Assembly: GCF_011759605.1 (NCBI RefSeq)
Contig: NZ_JAAOYX010000001.1
Span: forward strand, 2,161,063 to 2,225,062
Reading direction: 5' to 3'
Source: Luteibacter sp. SG786
Lineage (GTDB): Bacteria; Pseudomonadota; Gammaproteobacteria; Xanthomonadales; Rhodanobacteraceae
Length of the DNA stretch: 64,000 nucleotides
Under the pieces are notes generated by a model. The model made no database searches. It was not told where the DNA came from and saw nothing but the letters and a program-made list of their open reading frames with translations. The position numbers and the translations under genes were made by a program. Shown here piece by piece: positions 35,272 to 45,500 of the stretch (positions within the stretch are counted from its first letter, which is position 1; each line of letters opens with the position of its first letter).

Positions 35272-36942
35272 ATGTGTTCGATTCTGGGAATGTTCGGCCT
35301 CTCGTCCGGCGACGATCTCGTCGCGCTCCGCGCGCGGGCCATGGAACTGTCGCAGCGGCAACGTCATCGCGGGCCGGACTGGAGCGGCGTGTACGTCGAC
35401 GACGGAGCGATCCTCGTGCACGAGCGCCTGGCCATCGTCGATCCGGCCAGCGGCGCGCAGCCGCTGCGCTCGCCTGAGGGCGACCTGGCGCTGGCGGTGA
35501 ACGGCGAGATCTACAACCACCGCGAGATTCGCGCGGCCAGCGACTATGCGTTCACCACCGGCTCCGACTGCGAGGTCATCAATGCCCTCTACCGTGAGCA
35601 TGGCGCCGACTTCGTACACAGGCTCAACGGCATCTTCGCGTTCGCCCTGTGGGACGCCCGGCGCCGTCGGGTCCTCATCGCACGCGATCCCCTGGGGGTC
35701 TGTCCGCTGTATTGGGGGCACGACAGGGAAGGGCGCCTGCATGTCGCATCGGAAATGAAGGCGCTGGTCGGCGTGTGTGCCGATGTGGCGCCTTTCCCGC
35801 CGGGGCACGTCTACGACAGCCTGCGCGGCGAAGCCGTGCCCTACTGGACGCCCGCCTGGCGCGATTACGCCGCGACGGAAGGGCGGACAATCGATCCCCC
35901 CGTCCTGCGTGCCGCGTTCGAGGCGGCGGTACACCGGCAGATGATGACCGACGTGCCGTATGGCGTGCTGCTGTCCGGCGGCCTCGATTCCTCGCTGGTG
36001 GCGGCGGTGGCCGCCAGCTTCGCGCGCCGGCGGATCGAGGACGACGACGTTGCGGAGGCCTGGTGGCCGCGACTGCATTCCTTTGCGATCGGCCTCGAAG
36101 GCTCGCCGGACCTCAAGGCCGCGGAAATCGCGGCGGCCGCTCTCGGCACCGTGCACCATGGCTTCCGCTACACGCTGGAGGAAGGTCTGGATGCCTTGCC
36201 CGAGGTGGTGCGGCACATCGAGACCTACGATGTGACCACCATCCGCGCCTCCACGCCCATGTTCCTGCTCGCCCGCCGGATCAAGGCGATGGGCGTGAAG
36301 ATGGTGCTCTCCGGCGAAGGCTCGGACGAGATCTTCGGTGGCTACCTCTACTTTCACAAAGCGCCGTCCGCCCGCGAATTCCATGCCGAAACCGTGCGCA
36401 AGCTCGATGCATTGCAGTATTACGACTGCCTTCGCGCGAACAAGGCGATGTCGGCCTGGGGCGTGGAGGCTCGCGTGCCGTTCCTCGATCTCGATTTCCT
36501 GCACACCGCCATGGGCTTCGATGCCGAGGCCAAGATGGTGGCCCGCAAGGGGATCGAGAAGGGCGTGTTGCGCGAGGCGTTCGACGGCGCCCTTCCGGCG
36601 GAGATCCTCTGGCGGCAGAAGGAGCAGTTCAGCGACGGCGTCGGATACGGGTGGATCGACGGGCTGAAGGACCACGCGGAGAAACAGGTGTCCGATCGCG
36701 AGTTCGCGGCGGCGGCGGCCCGCTTTCCGTTCAACACGCCGGCCACGAAGGAAGCCTATTTCTACCGCTGCCTTTTCGAGAAGCATTTCCCGGGCGAGGC
36801 GTGCGCGGCGACGGTGCCGGGCGGCAAATCCATCGCGTGCTCGTCGCCGGCGGCTCTGGCCTGGGACCCCGCATTCGCTGCCTCGGCCGACCCCTCGGGC
36901 CGGTCGGTTCGGGGCGTGCATCGGGAGGCGTTGCCAACCTGA
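35272..36942 (+). CDS. asnB: Asparagine synthetase B (glutamine-hydrolysing)
   Basis: AsnB makes asparagine from aspartate, ATP and glutamine. The 556-residue protein begins MCSILGMFG: after removal of Met, Cys2 is the glutaminase nucleophile. The N-terminal amidotransferase domain shows RHRGPDWSG, ERLAIVDPASGAQPL and NGEIYNH. The synthetase domain has the ATP-pyrophosphatase loop LLSGGLDSSLVAAV and GEGSDEIFGGYLYFHKAP. Length fits the E. coli AsnB type (about 554). The start ATG 35272 is preceded by GGAG at 35258-35261. Upstream lies the Asn-codon leader and attenuator, so expression should rise when charged tRNA-Asn is scarce. Confidence 0.97.
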   Translation: MCSILGMFGLSSGDDLVALRARAMELSQRQRHRGPDWSGVYVDDGAILVHERLAIVDPASGAQPLRSPEGDLALAVNGEIYNHREIRAASDYAFTTGSDCEVINALYREHGADFVHRLNGIFAFALWDARRRRVLIARDPLGVCPLYWGHDREGRLHVASEMKALVGVCADVAPFPPGHVYDSLRGEAVPYWTPAWRDYAATEGRTIDPPVLRAAFEAAVHRQMMTDVPYGVLLSGGLDSSLVAAVAASFARRRIEDDDVAEAWWPRLHSFAIGLEGSPDLKAAEIAAAALGTVHHGFRYTLEEGLDALPEVVRHIETYDVTTIRASTPMFLLARRIKAMGVKMVLSGEGSDEIFGGYLYFHKAPSAREFHAETVRKLDALQYYDCLRANKAMSAWGVEARVPFLDLDFLHTAMGFDAEAKMVARKGIEKGVLREAFDGALPAEILWRQKEQFSDGVGYGWIDGLKDHAEKQVSDREFAAAAARFPFNTPATKEAYFYRCLFEKHFPGEACAATVPGGKSIACSSPAALAWDPAFAASADPSGRSVRGVHREALPT

Positions 36943-36965
36943 CCTCCTAGGGGGCGGGCTCTGTA

Positions 36966-37046
36966 TGGGAGCCGCTTCAGCGGCGAATGGGTGCTCGCGG
37001 CAGGCGTGCCCGCCGCCGCGGGATCGCCGCTGAAAGCGGCTCCCAC
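36966..37046. repeat. REP-like palindromic intergenic repeat, copy 3 (inverted orientation)
   Basis: An approximately 81-base unit related to the copies at 16857, 18738 and 41689 but reversed, with the GCGGCTCCCAC-type ends on both sides. It fills the 196-base gap between asnB and prfB, in which I see no gene. Confidence 0.75.
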
Positions 37047-37138
37047 ACAGGCCAGCCGGTGCGGCGCCGCAGCGCTTTTGCTAACATTCAACGTTTAGCC
37101 GGCGCGTTCCAGCGCCCGCACCATCAGGCCAGCCGACC

Positions 37139-38264
37139 ATGATCGAAACCAATCCGATCCTCGCGCAGATCGCGGACCTCAAGGGCCGCGTCGAGTCGCT
37201 TAGGGGGTATCTTTGACTACGCCGTCAAGAAAGAACGGCTAGAGGAAGTCAACCGCGAACTCGAGAGTCCCAACGTGTGGGACGACCCGAAGCGCGCCCA
37301 GGAGCTGGGCCGCGAGCGCTCCCAGCTCGACACCATCGTCACCGGCATCGACGAGATGACGGCCTCGCTCGACGACGCGAAGGAACTGCTCGACATGGCT
37401 GCCGCCGATGGCGACGAGGCCACCGTGCAGTCCATCGTGGACGACCTGAACAAGGTCGACGCCCGCGTGAGCAAGCTCGAATTTCAGCGCATGTTCTCCG
37501 GCAAGCTTGATGCCGCCCCGGCGTTCGTCGACATCCAGGCTGGCGCCGGCGGCACCGAGGCGCAGGACTGGGCGGAAATGCTCCTTCGCATGTACCTGCG
37601 CTGGGCCGAATCGCGCGGCTGGAAGGCCGAGCTCATGGAAGTCTCCGGTGGCGAAGTCGCGGGCATCAAGTCCGCCACGTTCCGCGTGGAAGGCGACTAC
37701 GCCTACGGCTGGCTGAAAACCGAGATCGGCGTGCACCGCCTGGTGCGCAAGAGCCCGTTCGACTCCGACAACCGCCGGCATACCAGTTTCACGTCGGTGT
37801 TCGTGTCGCCGGAAGTGGACGACGACATCGAGATCGACATCAATCCGGCCGACCTCAAGACCGACGTCTATCGTTCGTCGGGCGCCGGCGGCCAGCACGT
37901 GAACAAGACCGAGTCGGCGGTGCGCATCACGCATATCCCGACCAACACGGTCGTGGCTTGCCAGACCGAGCGCAGCCAGCACGCCAACCGCGATCGCGCC
38001 ATGAAGATGCTGAAGGCGAAGCTGTACGAACTGGAAGTGCAGAAACGCAACGCCGAGAAAGACGCACTGGAAGCCACCAAGTCCGACATCGGCTGGGGCA
38101 GCCAGATCCGCAACTACGTGCTCGACCAGTCCCGCATCAAGGACCTCCGCACCGGCATCGAACGCTCCGACACCCAGAAAGTGCTCGACGGCGACCTCGA
38201 CGAATTCGTCGAGGCAAGCCTGAAGGCCGGTCTCGAAGCCGGCTCCAAGCGCGTCGACGCCTGA
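37139..38264 (+). CDS. prfB: Peptide chain release factor 2, with programmed +1 frameshift
   Basis: RF2 ends translation at UGA and UAA. The reading frame is joined: ATG 37139 to CTT 37211-37213, then a skipped T at 37214, then continuing from GAC 37215 to the stop at 38262-38264, giving 374 residues. The shift site CTT-TGA-C is preceded by a Shine-Dalgarno-like AGGGGG at 37202-37207, the classic autoregulatory arrangement: low RF2 lets the ribosome slip. The UGA-recognition tripeptide SPF ([11 protein letters not shown]) and the catalytic GGQ ([14 protein letters not shown]) confirm RF2. lysS follows 50 bases later, as in many proteobacteria. Confidence 0.98.
37202..37217 (+). promoter_or_regulatory. 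Programmed +1 ribosomal frameshift site in prfB
   Basis: AGGGGG, TAT, CTT, TGA, C in order. The internal Shine-Dalgarno-like hexamer is three bases from the slippery CUU, and the in-frame UGA is at 37214-37216. The layout is the same as in E. coli prfB. An annotation tool that ignores the shift would call a truncated gene starting near 37275. Confidence 0.95.
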
Positions 38265-38314
38265 TCCGCCGCGGGCCTCCGCGCCCGCTCCCACCAAGAA
38301 GCCAACGCCACGCC

Positions 38315-39847
38315 ATGACCGAAAACGCCAACGCCACAGCCTCCGCCGCAGCCGCCGACGAGAACCGCCTCATCGCCGAGCGTCGCGAGAAACTGAAAGC
38401 GCTGCGCGCGCAGGGCATCGCTTACCCGAACGACTTCAAGGTGGACAGCTTCGCGGGCGATCTCCAAAACGAGTTCGCCGACAAGGACACCTGGACCGCC
38501 GAGGCCATCGAGGCCACGCCGCGCCGCGTGGCCGTTGCCGGGCGCATCATCCTCATGCGCGGGCAGGGCAAGGTCAGCTTCGTGCAGATGCAGGACGGCA
38601 CCGGCCGCATCCAGCTGTTCGTGCACCAGGGCACCGTGGGCGAGGAAGGCTACGAGGCGTTCAAGCGCTGGGATCTCGGCGACATCGTCGGAGCCACCGG
38701 CGTGCTCATGCGCACCAAGACAGGCGAACTGTCGGTCAAGGTCGAGGCCATCCGCCTGCTCACGAAGTCGCTGCGCGGCCTGCCGGACAAGCACCACGGC
38801 CTGGCCGATGTCGAGCAGCGCTATCGCCAGCGCTACGTCGACCTCATCGTCACCGAGGAATCGCGCCGCACGTTCGCTCTTCGTTCGAAGATCATCAGCC
38901 ACGTGCGCCGCTGGCTCGAAGCCGAGCCGCGCCGCTTCATGGAAGTGGAAACGCCGATGATGCACGTGATCCCCGGCGGCGCCACCGCGCGGCCTTTCAC
39001 CACGCATCACAACGCGCTCGACATTCCGCTTTTTCTGCGCGTTGCGCCGGAGCTTTACCTGAAGCGCCTGGTGGTCGGTGGCTTCGACCGCGTGTATGAG
39101 ATCAACCGCAACTTCCGTAACGAAGGCGTGTCCACGCGGCACAACCCCGAGTTCACGATGCTGGAGTTGTACCAGGCCTATGCCACGTACCACGAGGTGA
39201 TGGACCTCACCGAGGGCATGATCCGTTCGGCCGCGGCCGACGTGGTAGGAAGCACAGTCATCGAATGGGACGGCGCCACCGTCGACCTCGGCCCGGCTTT
39301 CCGCCGCTGGCGTATGGAAGACGCGGTGCTCGAACTCAACCCGGACATCAAGCCGGGCGAACTGCGCGACCGCGAGGCCATGGCCGCACATGCTGCCCGT
39401 CTGGGCATCCACGTGAAGCCTTCGTACGGGTGGGGCAAGCTTCTGCTCGAAATCTTCGAGGCCACCGTCGAGCACACCCTGGTCCAGCCGACCTTCATCA
39501 CCGATCACCCGGTGGAAGTCTCGCCGCTGGCGCGCGAGAGCGACACCGACAAGGGCATCACCGATCGCTTCGAACTCTTCATCAACGGCAAGGAAATCGC
39601 CAACGGCTTCTCGGAACTCAACGATTCCGAAGACCAGGCGGCACGCTTCCAGGCCCAGGTGGATGCGAAGGACGCCGGCGACGACGAGGCGATGCACTAC
39701 GACGCCGACTACATTCGCGCGCTCGAAGTCGGCCTGCCGCCCACCGGTGGCCTCGGTGTCGGCATCGACCGCCTCGTGATGCTGCTCACCGGCTCGTCGT
39801 CCATTCGCGACGTGCTGCTGTTCCCGACCATGCGTCCCGAGGCCTGA
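38315..39847 (+). CDS. lysS: Lysyl-tRNA synthetase (class II)
   Basis: LysS charges tRNA-Lys. The 510-residue protein starts at ATG 38315. An Ala/Asn-rich leader of 15 residues precedes an OB-fold anticodon-binding domain ([24 protein letters not shown]). The class II motifs are [21 protein letters not shown] (motif 1), the [18 protein letters not shown] segment (motif 2) and [12 protein letters not shown] (motif 3). It lies 50 bases after prfB. No tRNA genes or riboswitch-like structures are seen in the gap. Confidence 0.97.
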   Translation: MTENANATASAAAADENRLIAERREKLKALRAQGIAYPNDFKVDSFAGDLQNEFADKDTWTAEAIEATPRRVAVAGRIILMRGQGKVSFVQMQDGTGRIQLFVHQGTVGEEGYEAFKRWDLGDIVGATGVLMRTKTGELSVKVEAIRLLTKSLRGLPDKHHGLADVEQRYRQRYVDLIVTEESRRTFALRSKIISHVRRWLEAEPRRFMEVETPMMHVIPGGATARPFTTHHNALDIPLFLRVAPELYLKRLVVGGFDRVYEINRNFRNEGVSTRHNPEFTMLELYQAYATYHEVMDLTEGMIRSAAADVVGSTVIEWDGATVDLGPAFRRWRMEDAVLELNPDIKPGELRDREAMAAHAARLGIHVKPSYGWGKLLLEIFEATVEHTLVQPTFITDHPVEVSPLARESDTDKGITDRFELFINGKEIANGFSELNDSEDQAARFQAQVDAKDAGDDEAMHYDADYIRALEVGLPPTGGLGVGIDRLVMLLTGSSSIRDVLLFPTMRPEA

Positions 39848-39916
39848 GCCCGCCGGACGCGGTCAAGCCGGTGCACGATGCGCCGTTGTCGTTTGCTTCG
39901 TTACAGGGGGTTACGA

Positions 39917-40585
39917 ATGCAGGTTCGCTCTTTCTTGTTTACGCTGATCGCCGGCGCGTCCGTTCTGCTGGCCGGCTGTGGCGAGGCTGTCAAAAGGGCC
40001 CCGGTGCCACTGGAACAGTCGCTGCTGCCCGCGACCATCTATGTTCCGTCCTGCCCGCCGTACGACGGATTCGAGGGCTTGCCCCAGCGCGACTGGTTGG
40101 CCGGCGACCTCAGCTGCCGGGCGATGCATGAACGGCTGGCCCTCGCGCTGCAGCCTGTGGCAGGCAAGGTACGGATCGTCGATTACGCGTGGTCGAAGGA
40201 CGCGGAAAGGTTCGCCGTCGATCCGGACAAGGCCGTGGAGTCGTCGATCGGCAGCCGGTATCGTGTGGTGCTGCGGCCGGTGTACGCCTCGCGCTTTCGC
40301 ACGCCCGGCCTGAGCCCCGCGCGCCCGCCGGGTGCCATCGGCGGGTTCCAGAAAGAGCTCTCCGTGTGGGAAGACCTCGCGGTCTTTTCCGCGACCACCG
40401 ATGAGGAGATCGGCGAGGCATCGCTCGTCTCGATGCAGGGCGGAGGGGGCGCCGACGAGATGGCGCCGCTCATCGCCGGCGGCATCGTGGGGGCGCGCTG
40501 CCAGGCCTTGAACAAGTTTTCGCTGAAGGCGTTCGGTCATGTCATGGATGGGTGCAAGACCTTCGCTCTGTATCCGGTCGACTGA
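39917..40585 (+). CDS. Lipoprotein of unknown function
   Basis: A 222-residue exported protein from ATG 39917, with AGGGGG ten bases upstream. The signal ends in a clear lipobox (SVLLAGC, Cys at about residue 21), so it should be lipid-anchored. The mature part has scattered cysteines ([32 protein letters not shown]), suggesting disulphides in the periplasm. No family recognised. It lies alone between lysS and a yciI-like gene, all on the same strand. Codon use matches neighbours, which supports a real gene. Confidence 0.72.
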   Translation: MQVRSFLFTLIAGASVLLAGCGEAVKRAPVPLEQSLLPATIYVPSCPPYDGFEGLPQRDWLAGDLSCRAMHERLALALQPVAGKVRIVDYAWSKDAERFAVDPDKAVESSIGSRYRVVLRPVYASRFRTPGLSPARPPGAIGGFQKELSVWEDLAVFSATTDEEIGEASLVSMQGGGGADEMAPLIAGGIVGARCQALNKFSLKAFGHVMDGCKTFALYPVD

Positions 40586-40635
40586 CGGACAGGCGGCAGC
40601 GTTACAATCAGCGATTTCCCGCAGGAACCCAGCCC

Positions 40636-40935
40636 ATGTGGTATGCCATCGTCGCCCTCGACCATCCGAATTCGCTTGAGAAGCGCATGGCCGCGCGCCC
40701 GGCGCACGTCGCCCGCCTCAAGGCGCTGCTCGAGGAAGGGCGCCTGAAGCTGGCCGGCCCGTTTCCGGCCATCGATTCGGAAGATCCGGGCGAGGCGGGC
40801 TTCGACGGCAGCATGATCGTGGCCCAGTTCCCGGACCTGCCGGCCGCCAAGGCCTGGGCCGAAGCCGACCCGTACGTCGAGGCAGGCGTCTATCGCGAAG
40901 TGGCGGTCCGTCCGTTCCGGGTGGTCCTTCCGTGA
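40636..40935 (+). CDS. YciI family protein
   Basis: A 99-residue protein with the ferredoxin-like YciI fold. Key features are [20 protein letters not shown], the RPAHVARL segment with the conserved histidine, and the paired [19 protein letters not shown] region. Relatives act in varied roles, often of unknown function. The bolA-type gene begins inside its stop codon (GTGA overlap); the yciI-bolA pairing is frequent in proteobacteria. Confidence 0.9.
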   Translation: MWYAIVALDHPNSLEKRMAARPAHVARLKALLEEGRLKLAGPFPAIDSEDPGEAGFDGSMIVAQFPDLPAAKAWAEADPYVEAGVYREVAVRPFRVVLP

Positions 40936-41195
40936 CCGTCGAGAAGGTCGAGCGTATCCGGCACCTGCTCACGCAGGCGCTGGCGCCGGTCGAACTGGAC
41001 GTGATCGACGAAGGCCACAAGCACGTGGGGCATTCGGGGCAGGGCAAGGGTCACTTCTTCGCCCGGATCGTCAGCCCGGCCTTCGCCGGCAAGAATCCCA
41101 TCCAGCGCCATCGCATGGTGTACGAGGCCCTCGGCGACATGATGCCGGACGGCATCCACGCGTTGTCGATCGAAGCAAAGGCGCCCGGCGAGTAG
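40932..41195 (+). CDS. BolA family protein
   Basis: An 87-residue protein starting at GTG 40932, overlapping the yciI stop by four bases. It carries the BolA class II KH-like fold, with conserved [21 protein letters not shown] and the invariant histidine in [14 protein letters not shown]. Members bind monothiol glutaredoxins and [2Fe-2S] clusters and also DNA. It resembles BolA more than IbaG by its [15 protein letters not shown] segment. It closes a small operon before a long gene-free region. Confidence 0.92.
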   Translation: MTVEKVERIRHLLTQALAPVELDVIDEGHKHVGHSGQGKGHFFARIVSPAFAGKNPIQRHRMVYEALGDMMPDGIHALSIEAKAPGE

Positions 41196-41292
41196 GAGCG
41201 CGCGTTGCGCGTTCTTTGGTGCTTGTTGGTTTTCGCTTCGTAGGTTGGGCTCGCCTTCGGCCTCGCATCGGCGCCTGTGCCGTTTTCTGGAA

Positions 41293-41531
41293 GCCGGCAG
41301 CCGTCGCCCTCGCCGCGAAGACTTACGTCGTTCCTTGCGAAAGGAGAGCCGCTACGCGGCTCAATGTCTTATGGCTTCGCCGCGGCGGACCCGGGCGTCC
41401 GGGCGGGGGTCTTCGACTCGACTTCCTGCCTCGGCGAAGACGGCGGGCCGTCCTGGCCCGCCCCCTGACGGGCCTTTTCCGCCCGCACGCCCTCGACTCC
41501 AGACATCGCGGCGAGGGCGACGGCTGCCGGC
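41293..41531 (+). repeat. MITE-like element A, 239 bp with 26-bp perfect terminal inverted repeats
   Basis: Bases 41293-41318 (GCCGGCAGCCGTCGCCCTCG then CCGCGA) are perfectly complementary to 41506-41531. The interior includes TACGTCGTTCCTTGCGAAAG and a GCCGCGGCGGACCCGGGC segment, shared with element B. No transposase is encoded. Direct target-site duplications are not evident because the flanks are also repetitive. Confidence 0.75.
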
Positions 41532-41614
41532 ATCGGACGGTGCGGTGGTGTGTTGTGTAGTGCGTGGCGCGGCGTCGTTTGTTCGGTCTGTGGCGACCTT
41601 CCACGCTTGAGTCG

Positions 41615-41643
41615 CTGGGTGCCTGCCTTCGCAGGCACGACGG
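41615..41643 (+). repeat. Short dispersed repeat (CTGGGT...GGGACGAC family), copy 1
   Basis: CTGGGTGCCTGCCTTCGCAG followed by GCACGACGG contains the small palindrome CCTGCCTTCGCAGG. Related sequences occur at 41849-41876 (inverted) and at 47711-47796, so a dispersed repeat family is present. Confidence 0.6.
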
Positions 41644-41688
41644 TGGTTGGGAGTCTCTCGCGTGTTGTGTAGGAGCGCGTTGCTCTCT

Positions 41689-41769
41689 GTGGGAGCCGGC
41701 TATGCCGGCGATCCCGCGGCAGCGGGCAAGCTTGTCCCGAGCACCCATCGCCGCTGAAGCGGCTCCCAC
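41689..41769. repeat. REP-like palindromic intergenic repeat, copy 4
   Basis: The same 82-base unit as copies 1 and 2, with the GTGGGAGCC and GGCTCCCAC ends. It is followed at 41770-41812 by two imperfect repeats of a 21-mer (ACAAAGCGAAGCGGCTCACAC) that look like degenerate partial copies of its 3' end. It marks the middle of the large inverted structure. Confidence 0.85.
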
Positions 41770-41848
41770 ACAAAGCGAAGCGGCTCACACACAAAGCGAA
41801 GCGGCCCCCACCAGAGCGCGATGCGACAGTCTCGCAGCGCCCCACCTA

Positions 41849-41876
41849 CCGTCGTGCCTGCGCAGGCAGGCACCCA
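41849..41876 (-). repeat. Short dispersed repeat, copy 2 (inverted)
   Basis: CCGTCGTGCCTGCGCAGGCA followed by GGCACCCAG is the reverse complement form of 41615-41643, adding to the symmetry of the region. Confidence 0.6.
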
Positions 41877-41954
41877 GCGCCCCGGTCGGCAAGAGACGAA
41901 AGCAAACCATCGACTCGCGCTTCGCTCTCCCAACAGGAACCGGCACCGTCCGTC

Positions 41955-42192
41955 GCCAGTACCCGTTCCCCTCGCCGCGATGTCTGGAGTCGAGGGTGGC
42001 CGGGCGGAAGAGGCCCGAAGGGGGTGGGCCTGGACGGCCCGCCGTCTTCGCCGAGGCACGGAGGCCGAGTCGAAGACCCCCGCCCGGTCGCCCGGGTCCG
42101 CCGCGGCGAAGCCATCAGACACGAGCCGCGCAGCGGCTCTCCTTTCGCAAGGAACGACGTAAGCCTTCGCGGCGAGGGGAGCGGGTACTGGC
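41955..42192 (-). repeat. MITE-like element B, 238 bp with 26-bp terminal inverted repeats
   Basis: Bases 41955-41980 pair with 42167-42192 with a single mismatch that would be a G-U pair in RNA. The interior is the reversed form of element A. The outer half of its ends (GCCAGTACCCGTTCC) differs from element A at six of 26 positions, yet the partner end changes to keep pairing. This suggests selection or conversion for the stem. Confidence 0.75.
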
Positions 42193-42518
42193 TTCCCGAC
42201 CACGTACGAGCGCCGAGCGCGAGGCCAAACAGGCGAGCCCACCCTACGAAGCGAGACACTCCGCAAAAACGGCGTCAGATCGCCTCCGAGAAATAGCGAA
42301 GCAGGTTCTTCTGAGGCCATAAGCAAAGGTCCCCCGCCGCCTGTCTGCCAGAAGAACGCACCGGAAACGCGGCCTCGCTCCAACATTTCAATAGGTTACA
42401 GCCGCTTTCTCGTGTAACCTCGCGTATTGCGCGCCTCGCCCCCGTTTGGCAAAGTGGTCGATCAGCCGGGGGGAGGCCCCCGAGCGGGGCCCACCGCCGC
42501 GTCCCAACGGAAACCATA

Positions 42519-45500
42519 ATGCGTCTGACCACGATCAAGCTGGCGGGATTCAAGTCCTTCGTCGATCCCACCACGCTGCACCTGCCCACCAACATGACCG
42601 GCGTCGTCGGCCCGAATGGCTGCGGCAAGTCGAACATCATCGACGCGATCCGCTGGGTCATGGGCGAGTCGGCGGCCAGCCGCCTTCGTGGCGACTCCCT
42701 CACCGACGTCATCTTCTCCGGGTCCAGCGCGCGCAAGCCCGTGGGTCAGGCGGCGGTCGAGCTCATCTTCGACAACGGCGACGGCACCATCCAGGGCGAA
42801 TACGCCAGCTTCGCCGAGATCTCGGTGAAGCGCGTGGTGAGCCGTGACGGCCAGTCGGCCTACTTCCTCAATGGCGCGCGCTGCCGCCGCCGCGACATCA
42901 CCGATCTTTTCCTCGGCACCGGCCTGGGCCCGCGTTCCTACTCGATCATCGAGCAGGGCATGATCAGCCAGATCATCGAGGCGGCACCCGAGGAACTGCG
43001 CATGCACCTGGAGGAAGCCGCGGGCATCTCCAAGTACAAGGAGCGCCGCAAGGAAACCGAGAGCCGCATCAAGTCCACCCGCGAGAACCTCGACCGCGTG
43101 CGCGACGTGCGCGACGAGGTGGAAAAACAGCTGGAACACCTGAATCGCCAGGCCCGCGCCGCCGAACGCTGGAAGGCCTTCAAGGAAGAACACACGCGAC
43201 GCGAAGCGGAACTGCGTGCGCTCGAATACAGAAGCCTGCACCGCCAGCACGAGGGCGAGGGTTCCGGCCTGCGCGAAGCCGAACTGGAAATCGAAAAGCA
43301 TCTCGCGTCGCAGCGGCAGGTCGAGGCGCAGCTGGAAAGCGTGCGCGAGCGCCACCACGGCGCCAGTGAACATTTGAATCAGGTGCAGGCCGAGGTCTAC
43401 AAGGTAGGCGCCGAGATTGCCCGCGTGGAACAGCAGGTGCGGCACAACCGCGACCTGAGCGAACGCCTGACCCGTTCCCGCGCCGATGCCGAGCGCGAGC
43501 ACGAGGAACTGCAAGGCCACATCGCGGCCGACCGCGAACAGGTCGAGACCTTGCGCATGGCACTTGCCGAAGGCGAGCCCAAGCTGGAGGCCCTGCAGCA
43601 GATCCAGGAGGAAACCGGCGAGGCGCAGCGCGCCACCGAAGCCCGCCTGGCCGACTGGCAGCAGCGTTGGGACGCGCATACCCGCGGCGCCTCCGAGTCC
43701 AGCCGCGCCGCCGAGGTGGAGCGCACGAAGCTCGCCTACCTCGATCGCCAGTCCGTGGACCTCTCCCGCCGCCGCGAGGCACTGGAAGCCGAACAGCGCG
43801 CTACCGATGTCGCCGCGCTCGACGCCGCGGCCGAACAACTCGACACCGAACACGAAACCCAGCGCGAGCGCGTCGAACACCTTGGCGGCGTGCTCGATCA
43901 GCACAAGGCGGCCTACGAGGGTGCCCTCGAGGAAGAGCGCCAGGTGCAGTCGGCACTGAACGACGCCCGCCAGCAGTTGCAGACCGCCCGTGGCCGTCAG
44001 GCTTCCCTCGAAGCGCTGCAAACGGCAGCGCTCGGCCAGGAAGAGTCCGCGGCGACCGGCTGGCTCGCGCGGCTGGGGCTGGACCGTTCCCGCCGCCTCG
44101 GCGAATCGCTGCAGGTCGACGCCGGTTACGAATCGGCCGTGGAAACGGTGCTCGCAGGCGTGCTCGACGGCGTGCTGGTCGAGGCCCCGGACGCCCTCGC
44201 CGGCGAGTTCGCCTCGCTGGGCGAGGCCGATGTGGCCCTGTTCGCCGGTGCGACGGGCGGTCCCGGCAGCCCGGGTACGCTGGCCGCCTACGTGCGTGGT
44301 CCGCTTGCGGCCGTGAATCTGCTGGGCAACATCTTCGTGGTGGATTCGGTGGAAGAAGGCGCGGCCCGCGTGGGCTCGCTGGCCGCCCATCAATCCGTGA
44401 TCACCCGCGACGGCGCCTGGATGGGCCCGGGTTGGGTCCGCATTCGTCGCGCCTCCGGCAACCAGGTGGGTGTGCTGGCCCGCGAACGCGACCTGCGCCA
44501 GCTCAACGAGCAGATCGAAACGCTCGAAGCCGCCATCGAGGAACGCACGGAGCAACTGGAAGGTCTGCGCACGCGCAAGTTCGAAACGGAACGCCAGCGC
44601 GACGATGCGCAGCGCGACCTCTATGCGGCGCATCGCCGCCTGTCGGAACTCGCGGGACAGCTGCAGAGCCACCGCGGCAAGATGGAAACGGCACGCGCGC
44701 GCGCCGAAAAGGTCGGTGGCGAAATCTCCACGATCGTCGACCAGCTCGACGAACTGGAAGGCCAGACGCGCGAAGCCCGCGCGCGCCTCGACGAGGCCGT
44801 GGGGCATATGGGCGATCGCGAAGACGAGCGCCGCGGGCTGGAGAACGAACGCCGCGAACTGCTCGAGGCGCGCGAGGAAGCCCGCATCAACGCGCGCGAG
44901 GCCGCCGATCAGGCGCACCAGCTTGCGCTGGGCATGGAATCCAAGCGTGCCGCGCTTGCCTCGCTGGAACAGGCGCTGGCGCGCCTGGACACGCAGCTGC
45001 GGCAGGTGGTGGCGCGCCGCGACGAGATCGATCAGCAGCTCGCGGCGGGTTCCGACCCCATCGCCGAACTGGAAGCCGAACGGCAGACCTACCTCGACCA
45101 GCGACTGCTGGTCGACCGGCAACTCGTGGAGGCGCGCCGCGCGCTCGAGGATTGCGACGCGGAGTTCCGCAAGCTGGAGCAGGACCGCCAGCGCATCGAG
45201 CACGTGCTCAACCAGGTGCGCGAGAGCGTTTCGGAGAAGCGCCTCGCGGCCCAGGCCCTGCAATTGCGCGCGGAACAGCTGGCGCAGGCCATCGTCGCGT
45301 CGGGCCTGGAACTCGAAGCCCTGCTGTCCGAACTGCCCGAAGACGCCGAGCCGGAACGCTGGCAGCAGCAGCTTGTCGACCTCTCGCAGAAGATCGCCCG
45401 GTTGGAGCCCGTGAACCTCGCCGCCATTCAGGAGCACGCCGAGCAGTCGCAGCGCAAGGAATACCTCGACGCGCAGCTCACCGATCTCGCCGGCGCGCTG

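Larger units (their letters stand above)
41196..42518. other. 1.3-kb gene-free region built of inverted repeats
   Basis: No open frame here has family similarity; those present run through repeat sequence and overlap in several frames. The region is roughly symmetrical. Outer arms at 41234-41546 and 41938-42254 are inverted copies of each other (about 85% alike by eye). They contain two palindrome-ended elements at 41293-41531 and 41955-42192. The centre holds a REP-like unit at 41689-41769 and inverted halves of a second repeat at 41615-41643 and 41849-41876. The last 260 bases before smc look unstructured apart from probable promoter sequence. Confidence 0.7.

Noticed and set aside
41216-42322. 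Open frames of 60-250 codons on both strands in the repeat region
   Set aside because: They overlap in several frames, run across inverted repeats, show no family similarity and have arginine/proline-rich compositions typical of shadow frames in high-GC DNA.
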